Positions 9,953 through 19,634 are shown, numbered from the stretch's first letter. The stretch: DNA of 64,000 bases from Tepiditoga spiralis (GCF_014701195.1 NZ_AP018712.1:2002501-2066500), one strand, 5' to 3'. Program-made: numbers and translations. Notes: generated from the letters alone by a model not told the origin.

Positions 9953-10543
9953 TTGATTTTGATGATAGATAATTATGATTCTTTCACTTACAACTTAGTA
10001 CAGTACTTAAACATGCTAAATGAAGAAGTAAAAGTATTTAGAAATGATAAAATAACTTTAAATGAAATTGAGAAGTTGAACCCTGAAATGATCGTTATTT
10101 CTCCTGGACCTTGTACACCAAATGAAGCAGGCATTAGTTTAGATGTAATAAAAAACTTTAAAAACAAACTTCCAATTTTAGGAATTTGTCTTGGTCATCA
10201 AGCAATAGCTCAAAGTTTTGGAGCTAAAATAATAAAAGCAAAAGAACCTGTTCATGGAAAAGTACATTCAATAAGCCATAAAAATATTGGTGTTTTTAAA
10301 GATTTAAAAAATCCTTTAAAAGTAACAAGATATCATTCTTTAATCGTTGAAAGAAAAACATTACCAAATTGTTTTGAAATAACTGCCGAAACAAAAATTG
10401 GTGAAATAATGGCTTTAAAACACAAAAAATATCCAATTGAGAGCGTACAATTTCATCCAGAAGCAATATTAACAGAAAATGGAATTGAATTATTAAATAA
10501 TTTTTTACTCTTTGCAAAAAAATGGAGGATAGAAAATGATTAA
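9953..10543 (+). CDS. pabA: Aminodeoxychorismate synthase component II (glutamine amidotransferase)
   Basis: 196 residues. Class I glutamine amidotransferase with MIDNYDSFTYNLVQ, oxyanion SPGPCTP, nucleophile Cys in GICLGHQAIA and the His-Glu pair in QFHPEAIL. It supplies ammonia to PabB for 4-amino-4-deoxychorismate. The start is a TTG at 9953, 6 nt after GAGGTG; an ATG at 9962 also fits. It overlaps pabB by 8 nt, implying translational coupling. PabA and TrpG cannot be told apart by sequence, but the neighbouring pabB, pabC and fol genes favour folate synthesis. Confidence 0.92.
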   Translation: MILMIDNYDSFTYNLVQYLNMLNEEVKVFRNDKITLNEIEKLNPEMIVISPGPCTPNEAGISLDVIKNFKNKLPILGICLGHQAIAQSFGAKIIKAKEPVHGKVHSISHKNIGVFKDLKNPLKVTRYHSLIVERKTLPNCFEITAETKIGEIMALKHKKYPIESVQFHPEAILTENGIELLNNFLLFAKKWRIEND

Positions 10544-11882
10544 AGAAATAAATTCAAACTATAATCCATTTGAAATATTTTCTATCTTTAAAAATGAAGA
10601 TTATGTATTTTTTTTAGATAGTGGAATGGAACACAACGGAATGGGTAGATATTCCTTTATTGGATCAAAACCCTTCTTAACTATATCTTCAAAAAATACA
10701 AAAATAAAAATTAATAAAAATGGTATTGAAACAAATACAACAGGAAATTCTTTTGATACCTTAAAAAAACTTTTAAATGAATATAAAATTGAAAATGACA
10801 CTGATTTACCTTTTATTGGTGGTGCAGTTGGCTATTTAGGTTATGAACTTTATCATCAAATAGAAGAAATAAATTCAAAAGCTATTGACGATGTCAATAT
10901 TCCAGATATGTTCTTTGGTTTTTATGACACTGTAATAATAATAGATAACTTAAAAAAGAAAAAATATATATCTTCTATCTTTGATGATGAAAATAAAATT
11001 ATAAGTATCGAAAATAAAATAAAAAATAACAAACCTTTTGATGAAAAAAGTTCAGATAAAAAAGACGTTGAATTTATATCAAACTTTTCAAAAACTAATT
11101 ATATAAAAGCAATCAAAAAAATAAAAGAATACATAAAAAATGGAGATATTTATCAAGCAAATATGACACAAAGATTTGAATGCGAATTAAACAAAACTCC
11201 ATTTGAACTATATAAAAAATTAAGAACAATAAATCCAGCACCATTTGCAGCTTATATTAATATTAAAGAAGCACAAATTGTATCGAGTTCACCCGAAAGA
11301 TTTATCAAAATAAAAGACAAAAAAATAGAAACAAGACCCATAAAAGGAACTATGCCAAGAGGAAAAAATGAAAAAGAAGATAAAAAAAATAAATTTTCAC
11401 TAATAAATAGCGAAAAAGATCATGCAGAATTATTAATGATAGTTGATTTAGAAAGAAATGATTTAGGAAAAGTATCAAAAATTGGAACTGTAAAAGTAAC
11501 AGAATTATTTAAATTAGAAGAATATGCTACTGTTTTTCACTTAGTTTCAACTATTACTGGTGAAATGAAAGAAAACATATCAGTTGTGGATGTCTTAAAA
11601 GCAACCTTTCCTGGAGGATCCATAACAGGAGCTCCAAAAATACGTTCAATAGAAATAATAGATGAATTAGAAACTACTACAAGAAATATATATACAGGAA
11701 GTATTGGCTACATTGGATTTGATGGTAATAGCGACTTTAACATAGTAATAAGAACTATACTATGTAAAAATAATAAAGCATACTTTCAAGTTGGTGGTGG
11801 AATTACTTGGGATTCAAACTCCGAAGCTGAATATCAAGAAACTTTAGATAAAGGAAAAGCTCTTATGGAGGCTCTTAAGTAA
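10536..11882 (+). CDS. pabB: Aminodeoxychorismate synthase component I
   Basis: 448 residues of the chorismate-using enzyme family. The PabB-type signature TRPIKGTMPRG contains the lysine that separates PabB from anthranilate synthase, which has Ala there. Also seen: SSSPERFI, the metal-binding segment HAELLMIVDLERNDLG and GGSITGAPK near the C terminus. With PabA it converts chorismate and glutamine to 4-amino-4-deoxychorismate. It is joined to pabC by a TAATG overlap. Confidence 0.94.
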   Translation: MIKEINSNYNPFEIFSIFKNEDYVFFLDSGMEHNGMGRYSFIGSKPFLTISSKNTKIKINKNGIETNTTGNSFDTLKKLLNEYKIENDTDLPFIGGAVGYLGYELYHQIEEINSKAIDDVNIPDMFFGFYDTVIIIDNLKKKKYISSIFDDENKIISIENKIKNNKPFDEKSSDKKDVEFISNFSKTNYIKAIKKIKEYIKNGDIYQANMTQRFECELNKTPFELYKKLRTINPAPFAAYINIKEAQIVSSSPERFIKIKDKKIETRPIKGTMPRGKNEKEDKKNKFSLINSEKDHAELLMIVDLERNDLGKVSKIGTVKVTELFKLEEYATVFHLVSTITGEMKENISVVDVLKATFPGGSITGAPKIRSIEIIDELETTTRNIYTGSIGYIGFDGNSDFNIVIRTILCKNNKAYFQVGGGITWDSNSEAEYQETLDKGKALMEALK

Positions 11883-12697
11883 TGTACATGTACAATGGAA
11901 ATTTAGTCAATAAAGAATTAAGCTTAGGTTATCAATATGGATATGGTGTTTTTGAAACTATAAAAGTATTAAATGGAAAGTTAATTTTTTTCAAAGAACA
12001 TACTGAGAGATTATTTGAAGGATGTTCCAAATTAGAAATAAATTTCAAATACACTTTAAATGAATTGTTTCATATTTCAAAAAACTTTTTAAATAAAACA
12101 AATTTTAAAAATGGAAGTTTAAAGCTAATAGTATCAAAAAACAAAGATAGCTCAGATTTACTAATTACATTAAATAATAAAATATACACAAAATCTCAAT
12201 ATGAAAAAGGTTTTAAAATAAAAATATCTTCCATAAAAAAAAGTGAAACTTCAATACTATCAAAAATAAAATCATTGAATTATATGGAAAATATTTATTG
12301 TTTAAATAAAGCAAAAGCAGCAGGCTATGATGAAACTATTTTTTTAAACTCCAAAAATTATATTTGTGAAGGAACAATCTCAAACATTTTTTTTATAAAA
12401 AATAAAAAATTATATACACCTTCATTGAAAAATGGATTATTAAATGGAATAATTAGAAGTAAAATAATAGAAATATGCAGACAAAATTCAATAGATATAA
12501 CTGAAGGTAATTATACATTAGAAGATTTATTAAAAGCAGATGAGATATTTTTAACCAATTCACTAATGGGAGTAATGCCTGTTTTAAAAGTAAATAATGT
12601 AAACTTTAAAAATTTCACTGAATATAATTTTTTCAAAAATAAAATAAAACTATATGAAAGTCTAAATGAAAATTTTGGAGGTCTTAACAATGGATAA
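11882..12697 (+). CDS. pabC: Aminodeoxychorismate lyase (PLP fold type IV)
   Basis: 271 residues. It shows the class IV aminotransferase pattern: [14 protein letters not shown] at the N terminus, the probable PLP lysine in [11 protein letters not shown] and [10 protein letters not shown] with GLLNGIIR in the C-terminal half. It releases pyruvate and 4-aminobenzoate from aminodeoxychorismate. Its place between pabB and folE supports PabC over a branched-chain aminotransferase. It overlaps folE by 8 nt. Confidence 0.88.
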   Translation: MYMYNGNLVNKELSLGYQYGYGVFETIKVLNGKLIFFKEHTERLFEGCSKLEINFKYTLNELFHISKNFLNKTNFKNGSLKLIVSKNKDSSDLLITLNNKIYTKSQYEKGFKIKISSIKKSETSILSKIKSLNYMENIYCLNKAKAAGYDETIFLNSKNYICEGTISNIFFIKNKKLYTPSLKNGLLNGIIRSKIIEICRQNSIDITEGNYTLEDLLKADEIFLTNSLMGVMPVLKVNNVNFKNFTEYNFFKNKIKLYESLNENFGGLNNG

Positions 12698-13253
12698 AGA
12701 AAGAATAAAAAAAGCAGTTAAAGAAATATTGATAGCAATAGGAGAAGATCCAGAAAGAGAAGGATTAATTGATACTCCAAGAAGAATAGCAGATATGTAT
12801 GAAGAAATATTTTCTGGATTAAAACAAGATCCTGGAGAACACTTAAAAGTATTTTTTCAAGCTGAAGAACATGAAGAATTAGTAATTGTAAAAGATATAC
12901 CTTTTTATTCTATGTGTGAACATCACTTTGCACCATTTGTTGGAAAAGCTCATGTTGGATACTTACCAAAAGGTGGACGTTTAACTGGGCTCAGCAAACT
13001 TGCAAGAGTAGTAGAAACCGTTGCAAAAAGGCCTCAACTCCAAGAAAGAATAACAACAACCGTTGCAGATACAATAATGGAAAAATTACAACCTTATGGA
13101 GTAATTGTTATAGTTGAAGCAGAACACATGTGTATGTCTATGAGAGGAGTTAAAAAGCCTGGTTCAAAAACAGTAACTTCAGCTGTAAGAGGAGTTTTCA
13201 AAAATGACCAAAAGAGTAGAGCTGAAGCTATGTCATTAATACTCGGAAGGTGA
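12690..13253 (+). CDS. folE: GTP cyclohydrolase I
   Basis: 187 residues. GTP cyclohydrolase I converts GTP to dihydroneopterin triphosphate, the first pterin step of folate synthesis. The zinc ligands are in SMCEHHF and [10 protein letters not shown], and the substrate region in [18 protein letters not shown] 12690 with GGAGG upstream is chosen; a longer reading would overlap pabC further without a better ribosome site. Confidence 0.95.
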   Translation: MDKERIKKAVKEILIAIGEDPEREGLIDTPRRIADMYEEIFSGLKQDPGEHLKVFFQAEEHEELVIVKDIPFYSMCEHHFAPFVGKAHVGYLPKGGRLTGLSKLARVVETVAKRPQLQERITTTVADTIMEKLQPYGVIVIVEAEHMCMSMRGVKKPGSKTVTSAVRGVFKNDQKSRAEAMSLILGR

Positions 13254-13257
13254 TTAA

Positions 13258-14106
13258 ATGAGAAGAATAGACTATAAATTTCATAGAAAAATAAATGTAA
13301 AAATGAAAAATACTGATTTTAATTTTGGAACAAAAACTTATATAATGGGAATATTGAATGTAACTCCAGATTCTTTTTCAGATGGTGGCGACTTTGTTGA
13401 CTTAGAAAAATCAATTGAACATGCTAAAAAAATGGAAAAAGATGGAGCAGATATAATAGATATAGGAGGAGAATCTACTCGACCTGGATCAAAAGAAGTA
13501 AGTTCAAATGAAGAAATAAATAGAGTAATACCTGTTTTAAAAAAATTAATAAATGAAATAAATATACCAATTTCTATTGATACTTCGAAAGCCATTGTTG
13601 CAGAAGAAGCACTCAAATGCGGAGCACACATGATAAATGATGTTTGGGGATTACAAAAAGACTCAAACATGGCAAATGTTGTTGCAAAATACAATGTACC
13701 AATATGTATAATGCACAATCAAAATGATACCGAATATAAAAAAGACATAATAGAAGAAATAATAGATTTCTTAAAAATATCTATAAACATAGCTTTAAAT
13801 GCTGGAATAAAAAAAGAAAATATTATTTTAGATCCTGGAATAGGATTTGGAAAAACTCCTGAACAAAATATGGAAGTTATGGCAAGACTTGGTGAATTAA
13901 ATGATCTTGGATATCCAATCTTATTAGGAACTTCAAGAAAATCAATGATTGGAAAAATTTTAGACTTACCCCCAAAAGAAAGAGTAGAAGGAACTATAGC
14001 TACATCCGTAATGGGTATCATACAAGGAATAGATATACTCAGAGTACACGATGTTAAAGAAAATATAAGAGCAATTAAAGTTACAGATGCTATTGTGAGG
14101 AAATAA
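13258..14106 (+). CDS. folP: Dihydropteroate synthase
   Basis: 282 residues. It joins 4-aminobenzoate with dihydropterin pyrophosphate. Seen: MGILNVTPDSFSDGG, the phosphate site GGESTRPG, DPGIGFGKTPEQN and the pterin-site TSRKSMIG. Complete TIM-barrel length. Two pathway branches meet here: PabABC supplies the 4-aminobenzoate and FolE/FolB/FolK the pterin. It lies 4 nt after folE. Confidence 0.95.
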   Translation: MRRIDYKFHRKINVKMKNTDFNFGTKTYIMGILNVTPDSFSDGGDFVDLEKSIEHAKKMEKDGADIIDIGGESTRPGSKEVSSNEEINRVIPVLKKLINEINIPISIDTSKAIVAEEALKCGAHMINDVWGLQKDSNMANVVAKYNVPICIMHNQNDTEYKKDIIEEIIDFLKISINIALNAGIKKENIILDPGIGFGKTPEQNMEVMARLGELNDLGYPILLGTSRKSMIGKILDLPPKERVEGTIATSVMGIIQGIDILRVHDVKENIRAIKVTDAIVRK

Positions 14107-14107
14107 T

Positions 14108-14482
14108 ATGGATAAAATAATAATGAAAAATTTAGGTTTTTATGGTTACCATGGTGTTTTAAAAGAAGAAAATAAATTAGGTCAAAAATTCTTTATAGAT
14201 GTTGAAATGTATTTAAACTTAGAAAAAGCGGGAAAAACAGATGATGTTAATGATACTATTTCTTACGCCGAAACATATAAAGTTGTAAAAAAAATAGTAG
14301 AAAATGAAAACCACAATTTATTAGAAAAAATAGCTCAAAGAATATGCAATGAACTATTTAAAGACTTTGAAAAAATAGATGAAATAAAAGTAAAAATAAG
14401 AAAACCAGAAGCACCCGTACATGGAATATATGATTACTTTGGCATAGAAATAAGGAGAAAAAGAAATGAAATCATATCTTAG
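14108..14482 (+). CDS. folB: Dihydroneopterin aldolase
   Basis: 124 residues, the usual FolB length. Motifs: FYGYHGVLKEENKLGQKF at the N terminus, catalytic Lys and Glu in RKPEAPVHG, and the helix segment ISYAETYKVV. It converts dihydroneopterin to 6-hydroxymethyl-dihydropterin. It overlaps folK by 17 nt, again implying coupling. Confidence 0.93.
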   Translation: MDKIIMKNLGFYGYHGVLKEENKLGQKFFIDVEMYLNLEKAGKTDDVNDTISYAETYKVVKKIVENENHNLLEKIAQRICNELFKDFEKIDEIKVKIRKPEAPVHGIYDYFGIEIRRKRNEIIS

Positions 14483-14939
14483 TCTTGGAAGCAATATGGG
14501 AAATACAAAAAAAAATATAGATTCTGCTTTACAAAAATTACAACAAGATTCAAAAATAAATATAACAAAAAAATCATCTTATTACAAAACTGAACCCGTT
14601 GGTTATAAAAATCAAGAATGGTTTTTAAACATTGTAATAGAAATAGAAACAACTTATACTCCATATGAATTACTAAAAAAATGTAATGAAATTGAAAAAG
14701 ATTTAAAAAGAAAAAGAATAATAAGATGGGGACCAAGAACAATAGATATAGATATTTTATTGTATGAAAATTTCACATCAAATGATAAAAAATTAACAGT
14801 ACCTCACCCAAGAATGACAGAAAGAGGATTTGTTATGATTCCACTATTTGAAATAGTTCCAGAAATAAAAATAAACAATAAACCCATAAAAACTTATATG
14901 AAAAAATTTGATGAAGATGTAATAAAAATAAAAGATTAA
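14466..14939 (+). CDS. folK: 6-hydroxymethyl-dihydropterin pyrophosphokinase
   Basis: 157 residues. The kinase signature RWGPRTIDIDILLY holds the two magnesium-binding aspartates, and SLGSNMGNTKKNI forms the N-terminal pterin site; VPHPRMTERGF is the usual C-terminal motif. It pyrophosphorylates the pterin for FolP and closes the seven-gene pab/fol operon, ending at a strong terminator. Confidence 0.94.
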   Translation: MKSYLSLGSNMGNTKKNIDSALQKLQQDSKINITKKSSYYKTEPVGYKNQEWFLNIVIEIETTYTPYELLKKCNEIEKDLKRKRIIRWGPRTIDIDILLYENFTSNDKKLTVPHPRMTERGFVMIPLFEIVPEIKINNKPIKTYMKKFDEDVIKIKD

Positions 14940-14940
14940 T

Positions 14941-14990
14941 AATATTAAACAAATAATTCTTTCAAATGAAAAAATTATTTGTTTAATATT
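14941..14990. terminator. Bidirectional terminator closing the folate operon
   Basis: An 18-bp perfect inverted repeat (AATATTAAACAAATAATT and its complement) with a 14-nt loop starts 2 nt after the folK stop. It marks the boundary between conserved chromosome and the defence island. Confidence 0.8.
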
Positions 14991-15169
14991 TATATAAATA
15001 ATTGTTTTTTTCACATTATTTTTTTCACTCTGATTAATAATTTATTATTTTTAAATAAACACATAATAGAAAAACAAGCAAATAAAAATCCTGTTATATA
15101 CATTCTCACTAAATAACTCCTTTAAATTATAAAAAAGTTATTTTTTTATTAAAAAAACAAAAAAAACAC

Positions 15170-15405
15170 TTGCAAAATAAAAATAAATGTGTTATAATAA
15201 ACATGAATGTAAAGTTTCCGGAACATTGGCAAAAATAAAAAATCGCATAAATAAAGGGTTTGAGCAAAATAGGTTTGGAACTAAGTAATAATAAGCATTA
15301 CAGACGAAATGGTGGTAGAAAATGAAGATAAGAAAAATATCACAAAGAGAGTTTGGAAAATACGGCATTGAAATCCACTAATAAATAGGCATTCAAATGT
15401 TAGCA
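15170..15405 (+). promoter_or_regulatory. CRISPR leader 1 with promoter
   Basis: Promoter TTGCAA (15170-15175), 17-nt spacer, TATAAT (15193-15198), then about 200 nt that are nearly identical to three other leaders in the window. The transcript would start near 15205 and run through a leader RNA containing TTTCCGGAACATTGG and GGTTTGGAACTAAG before the first repeat. The last leader bases GGCATTCAAATG can pair with TGAATGC in the first repeat. The gap from 14991 to here otherwise holds only a weak hairpin near 15115. Confidence 0.85.
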
Positions 15406-16494
15406 GTCTGAATGCTACTCTTCCCTGTAAGGGATAATAACGTGCAGGACTTACAAATCCTACAACATCGTAACCAGCTGGTCTGAATGCTACTCTTCCC
15501 TGTAAGGGATAATAACACCAATTCGCTCTCATCCATTACTTCTGCTATGACTTCAAGTCTGAATGCTACTCTTCCCTGTAAGGGATAATAACAAGTTCTC
15601 CAACCTTACTGTAAATTTTCAATTCTTCACGTGTCTGAATGCTACTCTTCCCTGTAAGGGATAATAACAAGCTAAGAACCTTTATCAATTTAACTATTTC
15701 TTCATTACGTCTGAATGCTACTCTTCCCTGTAAGGGATAATAACTTTAGTGCCATTTTTATGGCACTTAAAACTTCGTAACTCGTCTGAATGCTACTCTT
15801 CCCTGTAAGGGATAATAACTCTTTGCTAAGCTAAGAATCTTAATTAGCTTAACAACTTGTCTGAATGCTACTCTTCCCTGTAAGGGATAATAACGTGAAT
15901 TTCCCACCAGATTCCTTAGGATGGATAGAAATTGTCTGAATGCTACTCTTCCCTGTAAGGGATAATAACGTGTCATCTCTATAATCATAGAGATAACAAT
16001 TTTTCCTTGTCTGAATGCTACTCTTCCCTGTAAGGGATAATAACTTTTTTACTTTTTTCTACTTGTTTCATTGCTATAGTGGGTCTGAATGCTACTCTTC
16101 CCTGTAAGGGATAATAACATATATCCTTCGCCACTTACTTCATAACTTACTATATATGTCTGAATGCTACTCTTCCCTGTAAGGGATAATAACAAAATCA
16201 CCTATAACTTTTTCAGCTGCGTTTCCTAATACGTCTGAATGCTACTCTTCCCTGTAAGGGATAATAACACGATATAGCATATTCACTACTATATGCATCA
16301 TCATCATGTCTGAATGCTTCTCTTCCCTGTAAGGGATAATAACATATTAAGAACCCTTACTAATTTAATTAATTCAGCTTCATGTCTGAATGCTACTCTT
16401 CCCTGTAAGGGATAATAACACATTTGCTTTTGTTTCTAACTCTTTCTTAAAAATTTTGGTCTGAATGCTTCTCTTCCCTGTAAGGGATAATAAC
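15406..16494 (+). CRISPR. CRISPR array 1: 15 repeats, 14 spacers
   Basis: The 36-nt repeat begins GTCTGAATGCTAC and ends CCCTGTAAGGGATAATAAC; the TCCCT/AGGGA hairpin fits Cas6 processing that leaves about 8 nt (ATAATAAC) as crRNA 5' handle. Spacers are 37-40 nt. Two repeats near the distal end (16308, 16459) read TGCTTC instead of TGCTAC, normal decay at the trailer end. Four spacers (15517, 15669, 15820, 16344) belong to the recurrent target family described in the findings. The spacer at 15745 is a hairpin (TGCCATTTTTATGGCA). Transcription is on the + strand from the leader. Confidence 0.98.
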
Positions 16495-16501
16495 TTGAAA
16501 A

Positions 16502-16540
16502 AAATAAAGATGCATTTTCAATGAAAATGCATCTTTATTT
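16502..16540. terminator. Terminator after array 1
   Basis: AAATAAAGATGCATTTTCA and its perfect complement followed by T-rich sequence, 7 nt after the last repeat. The same hairpin, with changes in its length only, follows both AAA-ATPase genes and array 3, so it is a mobile or duplicated module. Confidence 0.8.
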
Positions 16541-16546
16541 TTTATT

Positions 16547-16632
16547 CAGAAAATGATGCTATATCTTTAACTTCACAACATTTTAATGTATCTAAAGATT
16601 TTATTCATTCTATAATGAATAATAAATTTTAA
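16547..16632 (+). pseudogene. Truncated copy of the 47-residue peptide gene at 41713
   Basis: The reading PENDVISLTSQHFNVSED... of the small gene at 41713-41856 recurs here from its Glu-Asn-Asp codons to the stop, but the first ~19 codons and start are replaced by the array 1 terminator. The junction lies in a shared TTTTTTATTC/TTTTTTATCC. The stretch on to 16753 is also nearly identical to 41857-41976. Confidence 0.7.
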
Positions 16633-16753
16633 AAATTATTTTGTAAATTCCAATATGTACTAACTATTTCTTTTTTATACTTAAAAAATGTTTTTTTATT
16701 TTAAAGTAGATTTGATATAATAACATGTAAGGATATAAAACGAGGTGATAAAA

Positions 16754-18544
16754 ATGAAAAAAAGACTTCCAATAGGAAGAAGTGACTTTAAATCATTAAT
16801 AGATGACAATATGTATTTTGTAGATAAAAGTATGTTAATCAAAGAAATTATTGAAAGTGGAGACGTTCTATTAATAACAAGACCAAGAAGGTTTGGTAAA
16901 ACTCTCAGTCAATCTATGATGAAATACTTTTTTGATATTACTCAAAACAACGAATACATCTTTAAAAACTTAAAGATATACAAAGAAAAAAATATAATAG
17001 AAAAACATTTAAATAAGCACCCAGTTATATACATCACCTTTAAAGATTTAAAGTCTAATAACTTAAAAAAGATGCATGATTTATTAGCCATGGAGCTTTC
17101 AAGGTTGTATTTAAAGCATAAGTATGTTTTAGAAGTTTTAGATAATGAAGAAAAAATTATATATGATAAAATAATGGGTAGAGAAGCTTTAGATGCTGAT
17201 TATGAAAATTCTATAAGAAGTTTATCAGAATACATGGAAAGATATTATGGTAAAAAAGTAATAATATTAATAGATGAATACGATACTCCCATTCAACAAG
17301 CTTACTTACACGGATACTATGATGAAATAATATCTTTAATTGGTAACTTGTTTGGCATGGCTTTAAAAGACAATGTATATCTTGAAAAAGCAGTTCTTAC
17401 TGGAATAACAAGAGTATCAAAAGAAAGTATCTTTACTGGTGTGAATAACTTAAAGGTTTCTACTGTATTGAATGAACTATTTAATGATAAGTATGGTTTA
17501 ACTAAAGAAGAAGTTGAAGAAACACTTAAGTATTATGAGCTTGAATATGAAGAAAAAGAAGTTATAGATTGGTACAATGGTTATAACTTTGGCGGTGTTG
17601 AAATTTACAATCCTTTTTCTATTATAAACTTAGTAGATGAAAAAAAGATAAGACCATATTGGATGAATACGAGTGGGAATTATTTAATAAGAAAACTAAT
17701 AAAAGAAGGAACTGTTAATATAAAAGATAATGTAGAAAGGTTAATAAACGGAGAAGAAGTAGAGTGCGAAATAATAGAAACAATGGTTTATGGTGATTTA
17801 AACTTAAACAGTGAAAGTGCAATTTGGACATTATTTTTATTTAGTGGTTACTTAAAGTGGACGAGTAAAAAAAGAAAAAATAATATAACAATGTATAAAG
17901 TAAAGATACCAAATGAAGAAGTAAAAGATTTTTTTGTACAAACAGTTAGAAATATGTTGAGAGAATCAAATATAAACATTAATAATATACTATTGAACCT
18001 AATAAATGGATACATAGAAGAGTTTAAAGAAGACTTTCAAAAACTAACAATGAATACATTGAGTTATTTTGACGTTAGCGGAGAAGAACCAGAAAGATTT
18101 TATCATGGACTAATACTTGGAATGAGCGTTGGTTTGAAAGAAAAGTATATAATAAAGAGTAATAGAGAAACAGGACTTGGAAGAGCTGATGTTATATTAA
18201 TTCCAAAAGATAAAACAGATAAAGGAATAATTATTGAGTTTAAAAAGTTTTATAAAAACGAAAAAACACTATTAAATAGTGCTAAAAATGGATTGAAACA
18301 AATAAATGAAAAGAAGTATGAAGAAGAGATAAAAAACTATGGTATAAATGATATAATAAAAGTTTCAATAGCTTTTGATAAAAAAGAGGTTGAAATTGTT
18401 AGTAATTTAGATAAAGATGTTGAATTAACAGAGATGGAGAAAGTGGCAAAAGGAATGTTGAAAAAAGGATTAGATATAAATATGATTTCTGAATTAACTA
18501 ATATTCCAATAGAAAAAATAAAAAATTTGTATGATCATTTATAA
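16754..18544 (+). CDS. AAA-ATPase-like / PD-(D/E)XK nuclease fusion, copy 1
   Basis: 596 residues. N-terminal AAA part: FVDKSMLIKEII, Walker A variant TRPRRFGKTLSQS, Walker B VIILIDEYDTPIQQ, VLTGITRVSKES. C-terminal nuclease: LGRADVILIPKD then GIIIEFKKF, the D...ExK arrangement. The last 30 residues (LDINMISELTNIPIEK) look like a small helix-turn-helix. GAGGTG precedes ATG 16754 and TATAAT lies at 16717. About 95% like the copy at 41977, except for a divergent window near residues 335-425. Biological role of the family is unknown; repeat copies near arrays suggest a mobile or defence-linked module. Confidence 0.88.
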   Translation: MKKRLPIGRSDFKSLIDDNMYFVDKSMLIKEIIESGDVLLITRPRRFGKTLSQSMMKYFFDITQNNEYIFKNLKIYKEKNIIEKHLNKHPVIYITFKDLKSNNLKKMHDLLAMELSRLYLKHKYVLEVLDNEEKIIYDKIMGREALDADYENSIRSLSEYMERYYGKKVIILIDEYDTPIQQAYLHGYYDEIISLIGNLFGMALKDNVYLEKAVLTGITRVSKESIFTGVNNLKVSTVLNELFNDKYGLTKEEVEETLKYYELEYEEKEVIDWYNGYNFGGVEIYNPFSIINLVDEKKIRPYWMNTSGNYLIRKLIKEGTVNIKDNVERLINGEEVECEIIETMVYGDLNLNSESAIWTLFLFSGYLKWTSKKRKNNITMYKVKIPNEEVKDFFVQTVRNMLRESNININNILLNLINGYIEEFKEDFQKLTMNTLSYFDVSGEEPERFYHGLILGMSVGLKEKYIIKSNRETGLGRADVILIPKDKTDKGIIIEFKKFYKNEKTLLNSAKNGLKQINEKKYEEEIKNYGINDIIKVSIAFDKKEVEIVSNLDKDVELTEMEKVAKGMLKKGLDINMISELTNIPIEKIKNLYDHL

Positions 18545-18557
18545 AATAAACTTAAAA

Positions 18558-18596
18558 AAATAAAGATGCATTTTCATTGAAAATGCATCTTTATTT
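18558..18596. terminator. Terminator after AAA-ATPase copy 1
   Basis: AAATAAAGATGCATTTTCA, one T, then the full complement and a T run, 13 nt after the stop codon. Same hairpin as after array 1. Confidence 0.8.
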
Positions 18597-18612
18597 TTTA
18601 TTTATTTAACTA

Positions 18613-18634
18613 ATGTCGAATATTAATTTAGAAA
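18613..18634 (+). repeat. MSNNNLE element, copy 1
   Basis: ATGTCGAATATTAATTTAGA, reading M-S-N-I-N-L-E. It lies 43 nt before the ATG of the PIN-kinase remnant at 18656 and directly after the terminator; its frame is not that of the remnant. Confidence 0.75.
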
Positions 18635-18655
18635 AACAAAAAAAGAGAGAGAAAA

Positions 18656-18742
18656 ATGACTTTAAAAGACACATCAATAAATTTAAATATTGATATAAAA
18701 GAACTTTTGTTTGAAGAAGTTTATTTTGTAATCACCAATTGA
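18656..18742 (+). pseudogene. Remnant of a PIN-kinase gene (N-terminal 20 codons)
   Basis: The reading MTLKDTSINLNIDIKELLFE matches the start of the intact PIN-kinase protein at 30335 (MTLKEISINLNIDIKKLLFE), then diverges and stops after 28 codons. It keeps the upstream element and purine-rich ribosome site. It shows that a second PIN-kinase module once stood here. The rest of 18743-19036 has no supported gene; a weak 37-codon reading at 18747 lacks a ribosome site. Confidence 0.75.
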
Positions 18743-18910
18743 GAATATGAATTCTGCACAAACAAAGAATGAAATTTACCAAAAAGATGTAAAAATTGTA
18801 GAAATAACAAACAAATATTTAATAATTTTTTCTAAAAAAATAATTCATAAAAACATATAGATAATAATTAAATTAATAATTATAGAAATTTAAAAATATA
18901 TTTTTAAATA

Positions 18911-18931
18911 ATGTCGAATAACATTTTATAA
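18911..18931 (+). repeat. MSNNNLE element, copy 2 (degenerate)
   Basis: ATGTCGAATAACATTTTATAA reads M-S-N-N-I-L-stop. It is the only copy far (126 nt) from the next gene, the membrane protein at 19037, so sequence has probably been inserted or drifted between. Confidence 0.6.
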
Positions 18932-19036
18932 ATGAAACAAAAAATTTATTAACTACTTTTAATTTACTAAGAATAAGTAGAAAAAATAGTACATTATTCA
19001 AAAACTATATTTATTTTAAAAAAAAGGGGGGATAAT

Positions 19037-19303
19037 TTGACAATTGTAATGGTATTTATAACTGCAGCATCTTTGTTATTTATGATTAGTATTTGGATAT
19101 TAAGAATTAGAAAAATGATTATTGAACTTTCAAAAGGTAAATTTATAGAGTTTTTTAAATTACTTTTAACCGTTTCAATAGATATATCAATTTTTATGTT
19201 AACATTACTCATAGTGGGAAAAACTATGTTTGGATTACAAGTTAGTGCCATACTAAATGTAACTACTAGCTTTTTAATTAAATCATTATTATTTAAAAAA
19301 TAA
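19037..19303 (+). CDS. Small membrane protein, unknown
   Basis: 88 residues with two hydrophobic helices (residues ~3-23 and ~45-65) separated by a basic/acidic loop RKMIIELSKGKF. The start is TTG 19037 with AGGGGGGAT upstream; no other in-frame start is better placed. It opens a three-gene set with a DUF4258-like protein and a PIN nuclease. Not recognised as a known family. Confidence 0.55.
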   Translation: MTIVMVFITAASLLFMISIWILRIRKMIIELSKGKFIEFFKLLLTVSIDISIFMLTLLIVGKTMFGLQVSAILNVTTSFLIKSLLFKK

Positions 19304-19367
19304 GTTTTAAATAGGAAAACAATATAGAATGACAAAGTAAAAAACATAAGAAAGGTGTGTGATTTTT

Positions 19368-19619
19368 ATGAAGCAAATAAAATTATCAAAAACAGCTGAA
19401 AAAAGTTTAAATAAATATGGAATAAATAGAAAAAAAATAATTGATGTAATAAAATTCGGAAAATTTTATTACTATAAAAATTATAGAGTTTATTATATTC
19501 CAAAGAAAAAAACAACAGCATATAAAAATTTAGAAAAATATAAAAATCTATTTGTTGTTTTATCTGATTTAAAAGTAATAAATATAATAAAAACATCAAA
19601 ATTAAAAATTTTAAATTAA
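19368..19619 (+). CDS. DUF4258-like small protein
   Basis: 83 basic residues. The order KTAEKSLNKYGINRKKIIDVIKFG, a tyrosine-rich strand, then LFVVLSDLKVINIIKTSK resembles DUF4258, a RelE/BrnT-like toxin-fold family (weak resemblance by eye). AAAGGTG lies 10 nt before ATG 19368. It precedes the PIN-domain gene by 15 nt. A toxin or RNA-binding role is a guess. Confidence 0.45.
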   Translation: MKQIKLSKTAEKSLNKYGINRKKIIDVIKFGKFYYYKNYRVYYIPKKKTTAYKNLEKYKNLFVVLSDLKVINIIKTSKLKILN

Positions 19620-19634
19620 AAAAAGGGGGAATTT

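Noticed and set aside
15281-15988. Minus-strand open frames containing repeated YYPLQGRVAFR
   Set aside because: They are read through CRISPR repeats of array 1; the same false peptide appears in array 2 (26564-26749, 27015-27203).
18747-18860. 37-codon reading MNSAQTKNEIYQ...
   Set aside because: No ribosome site and no paralog; probably debris between modules.
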